A stretch of 64,000 bases of DNA from Rallus limicola (Eukaryota > Chordata > Aves > Gruiformes > Rallidae). This document shows positions 37,601 through 49,000 of this stretch, piece by piece. The stretch's first letter is position 1, and each line of letters begins with the position of its first letter. Location: the NCBI GenBank assembly GCA_022605955.1, contig JAKCOZ010000020.1, positions 5,507,001 to 5,571,000 on the forward strand, written 5' to 3'. The position numbers and the translations under genes are program-made. The notes below the pieces were generated by a model that was given only the letters and a program-made list of their open reading frames with translations, did not search any database and was not told where the DNA came from.

Positions 37601-40600
37601 AAGCCCCGTACCCCGGCACGGCAGAGTGTGGAGGCAGCAGTCTCTCACCTTGGTGTGGAAGGAGATCTTGGTGAGGAGGAGCCGTGTGTAGATGCTCACT
37701 AGCTGCCCGTACCTGTCGTGCAAATGGCCCTGTCAGAGCCAATGGGGGGAAACATGGTGAATCCCAGGCAATGCAACCAGACCTGGCAGAGCCCACACGC
37801 ACCAGCAAACACGTGCCAGCCCTACAGCTCTTGCCCTCTTGTGTGACCATCACTCAGTGGAGTCAGAGGCAACCCATTATTTCAGTAACTTTGGTGCTTT
37901 ACCCGTCTCGTGCCCATGATGCTTTTGAGCACCCACCCCAAAGCCCTCAGGAAGGCATAAACATCTGCTTCGCCCCACTCACCCAGAGGTCCCCCGTCTC
38001 TCGGATGTTGCTGCGGTACCTCTGGCAGTCCTGGAGGACCTGAAGACAAAAACAGGAGGGATGCAGCATGGTGGGCCTGGCATGGAGCTGGGCAAGCACC
38101 TGCCTGCCTGCAGCAAAACTGAGGAAGGGGACAGATCTGTCCCCTCGCACCGATCCAGCTTTGGGAGAGGATGTTCAAGGCCTTCAGTGGCAACCAGAGG
38201 CTGAGGTTTTGCGTGGGGGGAGGTTTCAAAGATGCTAGGTAAGAAAGCAGTGTGCAGTTCCAGGGTCCAGGAAAGGTGGTTGGGCAGGGAAGGAAACCCA
38301 CCCTCGGTACAGAGGGACATTGGCAAAAGCCAAAAAAATCCCTTTGCCAGAGGGACGTTTCAGAAGGGACACTCACGTTGGGGTGGCCATCGCGCAGGAC
38401 CTTGTGCAGGACGTGGCAGAACTTCCAGCTGAGGATGGCACTGCTGGGCAGGGGCAGCCCAATGGCATAGGACCAGAAGGTGAACGCTCCCTTCTCATGA
38501 TGTGTCCCCAGGATGATCCCTTCACTGCAGTCAAGGCCAATGGGACACACGTGGGAACAGAGGGTGGGCTGGGCACTATTCCTGTTCAACTTCCATTAAA
38601 AAGGGGACAGGCAGCAAGTGTTCTGTGGGCACAGAGATCACCAGCACGATGTTGCACCCGTAGATTAAACCCCCATTTATTTTTATCCCCCCACTGTGGG
38701 ACACACCGGGGCCCTTTGTGTTTTATTGCCAAAGAAAGGCAATTGTATCACGCTGCTCTTGTTTTTCACCGACAACAAACCTACATGCTGCCCAACTAAG
38801 CTCTGGGTGGGTCTCCTGCCTGCCAAACCTCTCCTGGCTGCAACCCCATGGGTTGAAACCCCTCCTGCCTCCCCAGCCACATCTCCTCTGCGCTGCCCAG
38901 GATAGGAAAGGATACGGCGAGCATGTTTCTCCTTCACCGGCGCTTCCTGCGTATTTATGGCTTTGCCGATGCTGATGGCCTGCAAGAGGAGGAGCAAGTA
39001 GCCGTCAGCAGCGGCGCAACCCTCATGGTCCCCAACCTGCATCCCCAACCCACATCCGCCCTGGAGCTGCCAGCTGGGGAACGGTGCTTTCAGGGAATTA
39101 CCCTGAATTTTATGATGCATCTATCACCTTAAAGCCATTCATGACACACAAAAATGGGCTTTTTTACCCACAGTCAAAACAGTGCTTTAAATCCCCCATC
39201 CCCAGCATGATGGGTTGGAGCTGGACCATGCCATGCTCGGCTGCTGAGGCTCCTTTCTCACCCCATCCCAGGAAACAACTGGCATTTTTGCAGCCTGAAC
39301 TCAGCGGTGTGCCTGGGGAGCGTTAAAGAACAACAGCGAGATGCCAAATTCCAGGGTTGTTTGTCTAATCACAAGGAGTCTTTAAACCGTGGGTGATTTC
39401 CCTGCATGCAAACAGCACGTGGGGAAAACGCAGCCCCCAAGCAAGGAGGGAGCGGTGGCTGTGATGCCCTCTTCAACTGAGCAAGACACCAGAGCGGAGT
39501 GATGGTCAGTGGAGGATTAGCTGTGTGTCAGTGTGTCTGATCACAGCACGCTTTGAATTACGGGTTTGTTACAAAAGATGACCCCAGGCGGGTGGGCTGC
39601 ATCTTTTACATGATGACAGGCTATAAAAACGAGTTGCTGTGATCGATGAGGGTCTTCATCCTCCTTCTCTTCCTCCTCACCAGGTCCCTGCAGCCTCAAC
39701 TGAGCCCCTTTGCCTTTCTTGCATGAGAGCTCAGGCTGTGCCCGTGTTCGCTGGCTCCGGGTCACCGGCAGAGGCAAAAGGTCCCAGCTGGGAAGGCAGG
39801 AAGTGGCCCCGCCACCAGCGTTCGTGCCGGAAGAGAAACTTGGTCCCTCCCTGCAGCTCCACAAGCTCTAAAACCTTATTTAAAATAAAAAACCCGAACT
39901 TATCTCCCCTCCAGGAGAAAGTACCTGACTCCTGCCTCAGCACAGCCATGGGTCCAGGGGACAGCGCTGAACCAAGGTGCTCTCCCGCAGGAGGAGGAAC
40001 CTGACGCCGGGTTATCCAGTGCTCCTGACTTATGCAGGAGGAACCCGATGCCCTGCCGCAGGGGCGATGCCACAAGTATCAAAGCACCAAAGCTACCTCA
40101 AATGAGCCTAGAATGGCTGTGCCCATCAGCTGGGCACGACAGTGGTAGAAACACTGTGAGAGCATCCCACAAAAGCCAGGCTGTTCTGAAATGCTGAGCA
40201 CAGCCGCTTGAAAAGGGGCTGGTTTTGCCTTTCCTGCAAACGGGGAAGCCCCGGCGTTACCCCGCCATGTGGGGCCATAAAGCAGCAGAGTTAAGCTGGT
40301 GACTTGCTGTAATCCTCTTATCCCCGAAGGTTAATGAGCCTGGAGCACCCAGGAACAGGCACTTGCAGTGCAGCCTCCTCTCCCAAAGTGCCTTCCACAG
40401 CCACCCATAAGCCTGGAGATGGCGAGGAGGCCGTGCCCTCAACCACATCTTGGAGATGTGCCGTAGGTTCTCAGGGCTGCTGGCACCTCTCAGTGTGACA
40501 ACAACATGAAGGTTCATTGACAGAAAGTGAGGTCTGTCATGTGCCAGAACTGATGGGTTTACAAGGCAGGGTTTGGAAATGCATCTTGCTGTGAGCTGCT

Positions 40601-43600
40601 AAAGGGGCGATTGCACCTTCCCAAGGTGCTTCATAAGGGCAGGGAGTGGAACAGACGTCTCCCAAACCTGGATTTGCCCTGCCCTCTGTGTGCAGGAGCA
40701 GTAGGATGTGCTTGCTCCAACCTACCACGCTCGTCCCAACCTGGAGCCAGGCTCAGATTCAAGCCCCACAGGGCAGGGGGTGCAGCCAGAGGGGCCCAAG
40801 CATGAGATGAGGGCAGACCCCTGGGAGAGGAAATACCATCCCACAAACCTAGGGATGGGAGCGCAGCCACCCAGTATTGCCAGGCAGGACTGGAGTAGGC
40901 CTGGAACCCAGCTGGCCTGTCCCAAAACCAGGCTGTAATTCCCATTGGTGCTGGTGGTTTTATTGCACTTGCTGCCCATAAGCTCATTTCCAGCTCGCCC
41001 AGCCAAAATTCAACCTGGGAGCTGCTGGAGAGGCTGGTTTCATCCTCGGTGATTCAGCACAAAGGTTTCAACTGAGTCATTTTATGTCCAGCACAGAGGA
41101 GTGAACCCACACAGGGGTAGCCCCCAGCCCACCTGCAGCACTGCCATGACAAAGACCCCATGTCCAGCAGGGTCATAAATAAATAAACCATGGTGGCACC
41201 AAACCCACGCCAATGCCTCAGGACTGCCAGCTCAGGCTGGCTCCAAACTCTGGGCTGATGGTCCCCAAAAAGACGATGGTGGGACCAGAGATGGGCACAG
41301 GGCAATGCTGTAGGCTGGACATGTGTGGTTCAGGTTGTCCCCACTGGCTGCCCAACAAAGCTTGGCTGTGGAGGATAGCCTCGAAACAGGGAGATTCACC
41401 CTTCGATGCAGCCTCTTGGGACATCACTGGCATGTCTGAAGATGGGCAGGTCCCAGTTATCACTGCAGACATGAACCCAACCCGGCCAAAACCTTTGTAC
41501 CACTTGTGGATGGTTCCCCACAGCAGGGAGGTCCGACCCCAAAACCTGCCCGGCAGCAGGAGCCCACACGGGTGCAGCCAGAATGCCTTACTCACAGCCC
41601 TCACGTACCAAGCCGGTGACTAAAGCTGGGATCAAAGCGCCCAAATGAAGGAGCACAGTTTACATCCACCCTTTCTTTCCAGGTTGCTTTTAATTACACC
41701 GAGATCATCCTCGCCCACAGCTCCCCGAAGCCCCGGCATCCTGCGGGGCCACAATCCCCACCCAGCAGGTGGATGCCAGGTGCCGGCACGACACTGTGGT
41801 GGGGAGGGATTTTTTTTGGCAGCAGGACATGAAGCTGGAAACCTCCCGGGTCGGGTAGCACAAGGGCTGCCGAATCAGCTGAACTGCAAACGGCTGCTCC
41901 CGGGTTCCCTTCCTAATGCTTCTCCTTCCCAGATCACACCATAAAAAGCACTGCTCAGTAGTCATACAGGCCGTATTCCTGGTGGCTCTGGAGGTCACTG
42001 GATTTTTAACTTTCTTGTTTAAAAGAAAGTAAAAGCTTGGCACAGAGAAGGGCAGGTTTTACCTCCTGCCATCCTGCTGAGCCAGTGCCTGCTGCGGGAT
42101 GGTGGCTTCCTGCCCCCCTCATGTGGCTGTTCCAAGGGGGATGTCTGCACCACCCTGACACAAGACCTCAAAAAACATTTTCAGGGAAAGCAGGTGACCT
42201 TCGCATCACCCATGAGCACCTAGGATCACACCAGGGCAGTCAATCCCTGTCCAGACACACAGACATCACCCCAGCCCTCACCAGGGAAAGGAGATACCAA
42301 CACAAAGTTTTGGCCATGTAGTTTTCCAGGGTGGCATGAAATCCCTGGCTGGCAAAGACACATGGAGTGGATGTACCTCCAGCCTCCCCATGATACAAAG
42401 GCGACCAGTGGCTGTCTCCGCAGATGCTATAATTAGACATAAAAGGCAGATCAATACCTGTGTACTGACATTGGAGCAGTTTTGCTCTCACCCAAAGCAC
42501 TCTTACAGGAAACCACATTAGGATAAAGTTCCTTTAGGGCAGTTTTTCAGTGAATGCCAGAAAAGAAGGTGAGTTTTGGGTGTTGAACGTGACTGTCTGC
42601 CAGTGAGCCCCAAGTTTAGCTCTAACAGAGAGCGACCACCCACTCGCCTCATACATGTCTGCCCACAGCAGCCCTGAGGCCTCCAGCAAAGTCACAGGGC
42701 ACAAATCCCACCAAAAAGCCCAAGACACCACGGAAGGACGTAAGGGAGGGAGGAAGGACGTGCTCCCAGGAAGGACGTGCTCCCGCACGGGCTGCCCTTC
42801 GGCACGCGAGGCAGTGCTGCCACCACAGTTCTTTATCAGTGGTGCCCAGCTGAACAACTCAAAGAGATGTGTCCAGAAGGAACCGGAATTGCCAGTTTTC
42901 TGGTGTTGCTCCCCAAACCCAACAAGCTCCATTTCCTACCTAGTGTGGCTGAATGATACTGTGACCCTGCAAGGGCCAAAATCACCACCTGCCTTTGCTG
43001 CTGCTCTCCAGGGCTGAACCAGCCCAGGGTCTGGGGAAAGGCCAGCAACACAACAGGGCCAAGGGGAAAAGTATTTGTGACGAGATTCCAGCCAGAACAA
43101 TCAGAGGGATCAGAGGATGCATGTCAGGTCACTAGTGGTTTTCCCCAGGCAGCCGGCAAGCCCGTCCCTCTGTCCATCTCTGCCCACAGCCATTGAAGCA
43201 ATCAATTTCCCATAAGCTGTACTGTGCTCGAGCATCACCCATCCTGTGGGGGCTGCAAGAAGGGTTACAGACACCCCATCCAAGCTGGACACAAATGAGC
43301 CACGGGGCACAAATGAGTTTGAGCTGTCATCTCAGTCTGCCACCCTCCCTGGGGCTGGGCACCGAGTCCCCACGTGTGACCCCATCCCGCGGGGGACATG
43401 TCATCCCCATCCCTGCTGTTGAACAGCCCCCGTTTCACTGGGACAGCCCGTGCCACTACGGGACCGGGGGCATCACAGGGATGCAGAGATGCACATTACC
43501 GGTAGGCACTGCGGGGCGGCCCAGGGCTCTTGCCACGCCGGCCCCCGGGCTCGGCCCCGCTCCCGGCACGGCCGGGGCCATAAAACTTTCCCCGTGCGCT

Positions 43601-44181
43601 CACAGCCGTGTTTACCTGCCGATAAGGCCTGGGAGGGTGCGGGGGGGGGGGGGGAGGGACGGGACACACCGCCTGCCCGGGGCTCTGCTGCACACCGGGA
43701 TGGCGGCACACGGCGGGACATCGACTCCGGTGCCCGGCCCGGGGTTGGGGGGGGGGGGGGAACAACGGGCAGGTACCCACGCGGGGCAGCGGCAGGAGGA
43801 AGCGGTGGGGAAAGCGGGGGAGCGTGCGCCGCGCCGCGCCGGCAGCAGGGTCGGTCGGTCGGTAGATCGGTCGGACGGTGACGGCGCCGCCCCACCGGGG
43901 GGGGGTCCCAGACCCCAGCGGGGACTCACCCCCCCCATCCCCCTTCCCCCAGAAAGCCCCCGCGTACAGCACGCAGCGAGCCCCGAGGCGCTGCCACACG
44001 GAGCGGGCCGGTCCCGCGGCGTTCCCAACCCCGAGTCGGGACCGGAGCCGGTCCCGGGGCAACCCGGTCCCCCTTCCGCCGCCCTTACCTGGCTCTTGTC
44101 GAACTGCTCCCGCTCCGCCTCCAGGCTGTGCCCGCCGCGGCGGCTCAGCACCCGCGCCGGTACGCTCTTGATGCTGTTCAT
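25644..44181 (-). CDS. HIP1R: HIP1R, huntingtin-interacting protein 1-related (32 coding exons)
   Basis: Exons in transcript order: 44089-44181, 38916-38979, 38377-38519, 37983-38039, 37649-37729, 36918-36994, 36558-36619, 35332-35472, 34814-34871, 34642-34717, 34304-34441, 34160-34218, 34018-34090, 33394-33577, 33231-33319, 32823-32939, 32281-32382, 31838-32032, 31453-31600, 31058-31144, 30653-30760, 30176-30312, 29267-29377, 29084-29142, 28734-28764, 28544-28606, 27916-28016, 27280-27385, 26361-26484, 26162-26223, 25784-25972, 25644-25691. All phases join to 1060 residues (human 1068). HIP1R links clathrin coats to actin at endocytic sites. Visible parts: ANTH lipid-binding domain (about 20-150, with [20 protein letters not shown]), an acidic stretch [16 protein letters not shown] (about 306-321), a long coiled coil (about 345-650) that binds clathrin light chain, the THATCH/I-LWEQ actin-binding domain (about 760-980) and a proline-rich SH3 ligand KKPPLPQKP (1033-1041) matching the known cortactin-binding tail. 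The start [15 protein letters not shown] matches mammals; an in-frame ATG five codons upstream (44196) is ignored. The final exon ([15 protein letters not shown]) is diverged. Confidence 0.96.
28147..28200 (-). mobile_element. CR1 3'-end fragment, reverse orientation
   Basis: CACAGGATCCTAGAATGGTT followed by TAGGTTGGAAAAGTCCATCA is the reverse complement of a diverged CR1 3' terminus. Only about 50 bases are clear. It lies in a HIP1R intron between exons ending at 28016 and starting at 28544, in the sense orientation of HIP1R. Confidence 0.7.
28271..28311. repeat. Short CAAGCTTGGG/CCCAAGCTTG repeats
   Basis: Three AAGCTT cores occur within 40 bases as CAAGCTTGGG, CCCAAGCTTGGG and CCCAAGCTTG, so the stretch is both a tandem and an inverted repeat. 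It sits next to the CR1 fragment in a HIP1R intron. No function is known. Confidence 0.6.
28888..28932. repeat. Two-copy tandem repeat of about 22 bp
   Basis: GCAGCCCACAAAGCAGACAC and GCAGCCACAAAGCAGACACA stand side by side in a HIP1R intron, differing by about one base. This is a recent small tandem duplication. Confidence 0.7.
33625..33732. repeat. Minisatellite, about 28-bp C-rich unit, four copies
   Basis: The unit is roughly GCATCACCCCTACCCCCTGCCCTCC, repeated about four times with small length differences. It lies in HIP1R intron 13, just upstream of exon 14 (33394-33577). On the transcribed sense it is G-rich. Confidence 0.75.
37051..37578 (-). mobile_element. CR1 LINE, 5'-truncated, reverse orientation
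   Basis: The sequence from CACAGAATCACAAGGTCGGA through ATCATCAAGTCCAACCATTC to CACTCAAGGCGCAGCCTCAT is the reverse complement of the last roughly 500 bases of CR1. It lies in HIP1R intron 5, between exons 36918-36994 and 37649-37729, in the same sense as HIP1R. It includes only the 3' region after the main reverse-transcriptase motifs and is not coding. It carries an unusual perfect hairpin (37246-37289). Confidence 0.93.
37246..37289. repeat. Perfect 15-bp inverted repeat with 14-base loop
   Basis: The left arm GGATCTGACCCTGCC (37246-37260) and right arm GGCAGGGTCAGATCC (37275-37289) are exact reverse complements around the loop CTGGTGCAGCTTGA. The hairpin lies inside the CR1 copy, where the consensus as I recall it has no such symmetry: sequence to the right of GCTTGAGG should resemble CCATTTCCTC. 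The right arm therefore looks copied from the left. Confidence 0.9.
38980..44088 (-). other. HIP1R: HIP1R intron 1 (5.1 kb)
   Basis: The longest HIP1R intron separates the CpG-island first exon from exon 2, typical of a gene with first-intron regulation. It is moderately GC-rich, with no recognised internal gene. A small tandem duplication (AAGGACGTGCTCCC twice) lies at about 42754-42784, and two G14 runs lie near the first exon. Confidence 0.75.
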
Positions 44182-44520
44182 GTCGGGGCCGCACACCGGG
44201 CTCCGCGTACCGGGGGCAGGCAGCGACCGGCGCCGCCCGCCGCCGCGCCGGCTCCTCCCGGCCGCGCACTGCGCCGCGCAGCGATGCGCCCGCGCAAGAG
44301 GGCGCCCCTAGCGGCCGCGCGCCGCCCCACGCGCACCCGCAGGCAGGTGGGAACGGCGGCGCGGGGGGCGGGCGAGGAGCAGAACCCACCCGCTCCACCT
44401 CCCCCGCCGTGCAAGAGGCCCCGGGGCTCTTCCCCCGCAGGCGGGAGAAGGGGCGGTGCGGGGCTTGGCCTCCCGCCCCGCCGAGCTTCCGACTCCGCGC
44501 CCCGTTTCTGACAGCGCAAC
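43480..44520 (-). promoter_or_regulatory. HIP1R: CpG island and promoter of HIP1R
   Basis: Very GC- and CpG-rich sequence surrounds the HIP1R first coding exon (44089-44181). The 5' UTR and transcription start should lie just above 44181 in GC-rich sequence. No TATA box is evident. Several long open frames on both strands here are products of the base composition. Confidence 0.75.
43641..43760 (+). repeat. Two G14 homopolymer runs
   Basis: There is an unbroken run of 14 G at 43641-43654 and another at 43747-43760, with GGGTTGGGG-type sequence around them. Both lie in HIP1R intron 1 within the CpG island and could form G-quadruplexes on the + strand (the strand opposite the HIP1R transcript's coding sense). 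Homopolymers like this are also common assembly error sites. Confidence 0.7.
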
Positions 44521-45851
44521 CCCGTCACCTTCCCCTCAACAGACCCCGCAAATAACGCGGCGCAGTTCGGGGACTCGGAGTGTCCTTACTGTCCCCCTTC
44601 CCGGTGTTCCCGCAGAGCACATCCGTCCCTGCGGAAACTGCGCCGCCGCCGAGCAGCAGCTTTGTTTTCTTTAATAATAATAATTCCGGGCGGGAATACA
44701 ATAGCAGAGGCACTGCCCGGAGTCCCCATAATGCTTCCAGAAATAAAGCAGCACCGTTAGAGGCAGCTCGAGTTCCGATAGGAGCCTCTGAGCATCGTGG
44801 TACCGCCATCAGCAGCATTTTGGGGGGGTTTTGTCATCCAGGATGGAGCCTGGCAAGTTTCTCTGGGTGTAGAATAACCCAACGCACTTTAAAGGCTTGT
44901 AGAAACTTGGGTGCTGGGGGGAGGAGAATAAAACAACTGAGAAGCTGAGATTCTCTCTGTGGGTAACACTTGTGGGCAACACTTGTGGGCAGGGAGTGAT
45001 AGAGGTTGGAGGACTAATTTTGAGACCATTAGTATATGGAGGAAAGCAGGCTGTCAAGTAATTAAAGAGAAAGGGGAAAATTATGAGTTGATGAGGTGAA
45101 ACCAGGGTGCAAGCACCGTATTTCACCACAATTAAGGCTGTGGCAGTGACTAGAGCCAGAGCCTCCCACCTCTCTCAGCTGCCCCCACGTACAAAAGCGC
45201 AGCACTCAGTGGCATGGAAGTGTAGTGACTCAAAGGCCACATGAGCGAGTGGCCCACTCGGGTATTTGTGTCATACGTCCCAGGGAACCGTTAATTAAGT
45301 ACGTTGTTAAATAGGAAAGAGAGAGAAGCTAATAATGGCAATGCCTTTACTGTATTTCATTTTTTAGTTAAAAAATAAGTTCCAAGTGCAACAGTGGTAC
45401 AAATTTCACCCAAAAGTCAGCAATAAAACCAGTTTTAATGCTAAAGCTGGTCACATTAGGCTTAGGTGGTGCCGTATGAAGCCCACACACCTGCCCTGGC
45501 TCTCAGCTTTCCTTAGAATAAGCAGCTCCCAAGAACTGTTGGGTGACAGCTCTCCCCTTCCAATAACGCACAGCCTGGTCACAACACTAAGTAGGGAGCT
45601 TCTCATAAACATTATTCAGCTCCCTCCCCACGGCCAGAAGTCCAGAACAAAAACAATAAACAAAGGGGGGGGGAAAGAATGACTGTTTGGCCCTGTCATA
45701 GTCTATAAATATTTCTGAGCCACAGTAAAAAAAATTCAAGAAAAATAGTTCCAACGCCCTAACAATTACACACTTTCTTAAAAAACAAGCCAGTATTGAA
45801 CCTGAGCTCTCAGTAATAAAAATAGGTTTGTTAATCTTGGCATAATTCTGT
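44521..45851. other. Intergenic between CCDC62 end and HIP1R start
   Basis: No exon was recognised. A 13-bp tandem duplication (AACACTTGTGGGC twice) lies at about 44965-44992 and a G-run at about 45663-45672. The HIP1R promoter begins about 1.3 kb downstream of the CCDC62 poly(A) signal, so the two genes are tightly tandem. Confidence 0.6.
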
Positions 45852-45857
45852 TTTATT
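45852..45857 (-). terminator. CCDC62: Candidate CCDC62 poly(A) signal
   Basis: The - strand reads AATAAA here, about 60 bases after the last in-frame TGA of the terminal exon (45916-45914) and about 140 bases after the TAA that the phase-0 reading uses (45999-45997). Confidence 0.5.
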
Positions 45858-45913
45858 TTGAGATTAAAAAACCCCATTCCTGCAGTCACATCTTTTCTCC
45901 ACTCGCGAGTCTG

Positions 45914-46026
45914 TCAAATGCTCAGAGAAGCAAGGAAACAAAATTTCTGGAACTTTCCATTGTAGCTGATGGGTTGATGATCTTCAGTTCTCAAAATTAA
46001 GTCTGTGGTGGAAACCTCTTCATTCG
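45914..46026 (-). other. CCDC62: CCDC62 terminal exon candidate, frame unresolved
   Basis: A good acceptor (pyrimidine tract then CAG at 46029-46027) precedes this stretch. If joined to exon 11 (phase 0), it reads RMKRFPPQT then stops at 45997-45999. In the frame shifted by one base it reads ANEEVSTTDL and stays open to TGA at 45914-45916. That second reading, following SSSINM, looks more like the human tail as I recall it (SATNKSEV). Either this bird has a frame-changing mutation, a small exon lies unseen in the 3.7-kb intron, or the likeness is chance. Confidence 0.55.
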
Positions 46027-49000
46027 CTGCAGAAAAATAAAGACTTTTATTAAAATAGCAGAACATTTCCTCTAAAATATACAAAGCAATCACATATATA
46101 TCCATTTACCATATGGATTTTCACACTGCAAATGAAATAAAAACAGAGTACAAAGAGAGTAACGAGGTAAACAAAGCACATCAGAGAGAGACACTGGTCT
46201 GGGGGGCACCACCAAGTGTTATGAAATTAAATCTTTCCAGCTTGTTTTGCAAAAAGGAGTGATCATTGCGCCCTCGGTCAGCCACTGAGTCACAGGTTAC
46301 CAGCAGGGGCACAATGTCCAAAACAGAGTATGTCCTTTTAGTCACCGTGTTCCTCCTCTGCTCTTCAGCTGTCCCCCACCCCGTCTCTCTCTGAAGGAAA
46401 AACAACTGAGCAAACGCTGAAGCTGCTGGCTACTTAGGAAATGAACCCAGCGTTTATCAGCACCTCTCATTTCAAAGCAAGTGAAAATAAAATAACCAAA
46501 TGAACCCAGCCCAAATCAATTCCATCACTTCTCCACATGGGATTGCACCAATGCTTGATTATTTCTGGACTTGCTATCAACTCCACAAGAGCCGCTTTAG
46601 ATTCACCCAACCACAATTCAGTGCCATTAATAAATGAGGAAAATAAGAATGATGCAGCAGCCAGTGACTTGCAGAGTCACTAATTCTGGTCATGGATCTA
46701 CAGTGAATTGTGGGTACGGCTGTTCCACCAGTTCTTTCTCACTGGAAGCAAACAAGATTATTTCTGTAGGCTAAGCGTACGCTTACTGCTCTGCTGGATC
46801 AGCATGGTGCTCAGCAATTTTGGGGATTTGCTCCTGAAACTTTTAACATCAGTAGTTTCAGGATGCAAGTCACAGTGCTGGCTTGGATCTATAAACCCTC
46901 CAGCTTTTACCTTCAGGCCCTCTTTAGGAAAAGCAGCGATCTCCACGTAGGAACATTATTCCAGCAGAGTAAGGTACAGCGTTCCGGCTACTCAGCATCA
47001 CACTTCCCAATGAGTGCCCCATTATCACGCCCTAAGCGGCACACTAAGCAGCCCCAACTTATTTTGAAAGAAGACTCAGTGTCTCCGGCCGTAATGCTGA
47101 AACAGCAGAACAGGAGGGTGCTACAAACCACCACCGCTCCCCAGGGGCACAGAGGGTTTTGCTCCACACAGCAGGAACAGTGCAGGGACTGCACTGTGAA
47201 TATACCGAGAGAAGGACCTCACTGGATTGAAGCTGATCAATATGAGAAATCCATCGCCATGCAGCTTCACGATCCAGCTTGCCGTGCAGAAGCTTCCCTC
47301 TGCAGACATGTGCTTGGGTTATGTCAGCATGGGAAGATTTATTTTCTTTTTAAATGCCAATTCCCCTCATTGTTGCTAGTTCTTGTTCAGTTCCATGTGG
47401 TGTTCGGTATTGCAACCTTACCTGGTTACTCCTCTGTCCTCAGAACCAGACAACATGGTGCCTATTTGCAAGCATTTGATTTACTTCAGCAGAACAAATA
47501 ATCAGAGAGTGCAAAACTTCCTGATTCGAAAAGAGGAAAACAACCTGCCATGGGCAAGGCTGCTTTTTCTGTTCTGAAACAGCTCCAGTCAATGCATTCT
47601 GCTTTTGGAGCTCTGAGCCCAGGAACAATGTGCTGAAACAGCCCTTGGCCATGGCACTGAAAAACACTTCCCAATCTCTTTTTCAACAATGTTCATACCC
47701 TGATCCTGTTATCTGGAACACACAGAAGGATTTTAACTACAATTAGCGGTGTGCAGGTACTCTGGAACGGAGCTGCAAGACCTGACTGCCCAGAGGATGA
47801 GTAACATGCTTGAGAAAAGTTTAATTACTTGCTGCCTTATTATCTGTTTCCTGTTAGAGCCCTCACAAGAGTTTTATTGGAAAAACATTCCAAGCAGTGC
47901 ACTTAAAATCTTGTGCCAGACTCAGATGAGACATCCACAACTTGTATTAATATTGCTGATGCACTTATAAAGAGGGAAACAAAAAAATCCCTGGACTGTA
48001 AAAAAAAAATAATAATAAAATCAAAAAGAAACACCTTCATACTCACAGAACATCACTGAGAAAAGAATGGAAGCTTAGCATCTTTTTCTTCTCCTGCCAC
48101 TAACTGGGTCCTGTGAGGAGCTTCCCTGAGTTCTGCTGTCTGCATTGTAATGCAAAAACACCACATGGAAATCAAAGAACTCAGATAAGAAAAATTACAG
48201 AGCTGCCCGATTCACACTGGTGAGTTAAGTCCGCCTTCTCCTTCCCTCCCCCAAGCAGGGCACAGAATCCAACAGGAAAAAATACTGATTAAATTCTAAG
48301 GGTTGTATTTCACATAGATTATGTTCTAAAGCCCAGTTTAAAACAGCCTCAGGTAAACCTGGTTTTAAGCATATTAGTTGGCCTGCATAGATTAACTAAA
48401 ACACGCTTGACAAGTTTTTGCCCAGAACGGCTCTGAAAGTAGATCAAAGTTCTACAGATGTGTTTACTGGCGGGGGTAGCTTCTGAACCACAAGCTGCTT
48501 GATTTTTCTATCCTCTAAAGCAACTGTTCTGAATGAGAAGGCAGTTTCTACGCTCACAAAACCCAGTTATCAGGTTATAGAGCAGAGACATGCCTGCTAC
48601 TAAAGGACAGACAGTTTAGCTGAACTGTGACGTGCCAACCGGTTAGTGGGAGCCAGACAGCTGATGGGGCTGGGCAAGAGCCACAAGCAACCACTGTTTT
48701 GCAAAGAGCTTTTCAGGAATCCGTCCTACAACACTCTTTGCAAAAGACTACACTGCTGCTGTCTTTCAGGCTGAATGAAATCCTGCAGATGAACTGCTGA
48801 ACAAAATACCCTTTCAGTTTATGTAAACGCTGGCACACAACGTTTATACTCTGCCAGTCGGGCCCAGCACAGCTAAGTTTTTATGGTTCTGAATGTTATC
48901 AAGATTGCTTTGTATGTTTCTTATAGAAACATTGTTCTGGTCAAGTTCATCTAAGGATAAAAGGAGTGAAACATTTTGAGAGAGAGGTAATACTTTTCAG

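Noticed and set aside
43193..44311. 372-codon + strand open frame over HIP1R exon 1
   Set aside because: It is antisense to a proven exon inside a CpG island; GC-rich sequence lacks stops by composition. The protein is low-complexity proline, glycine and arginine with no domain.
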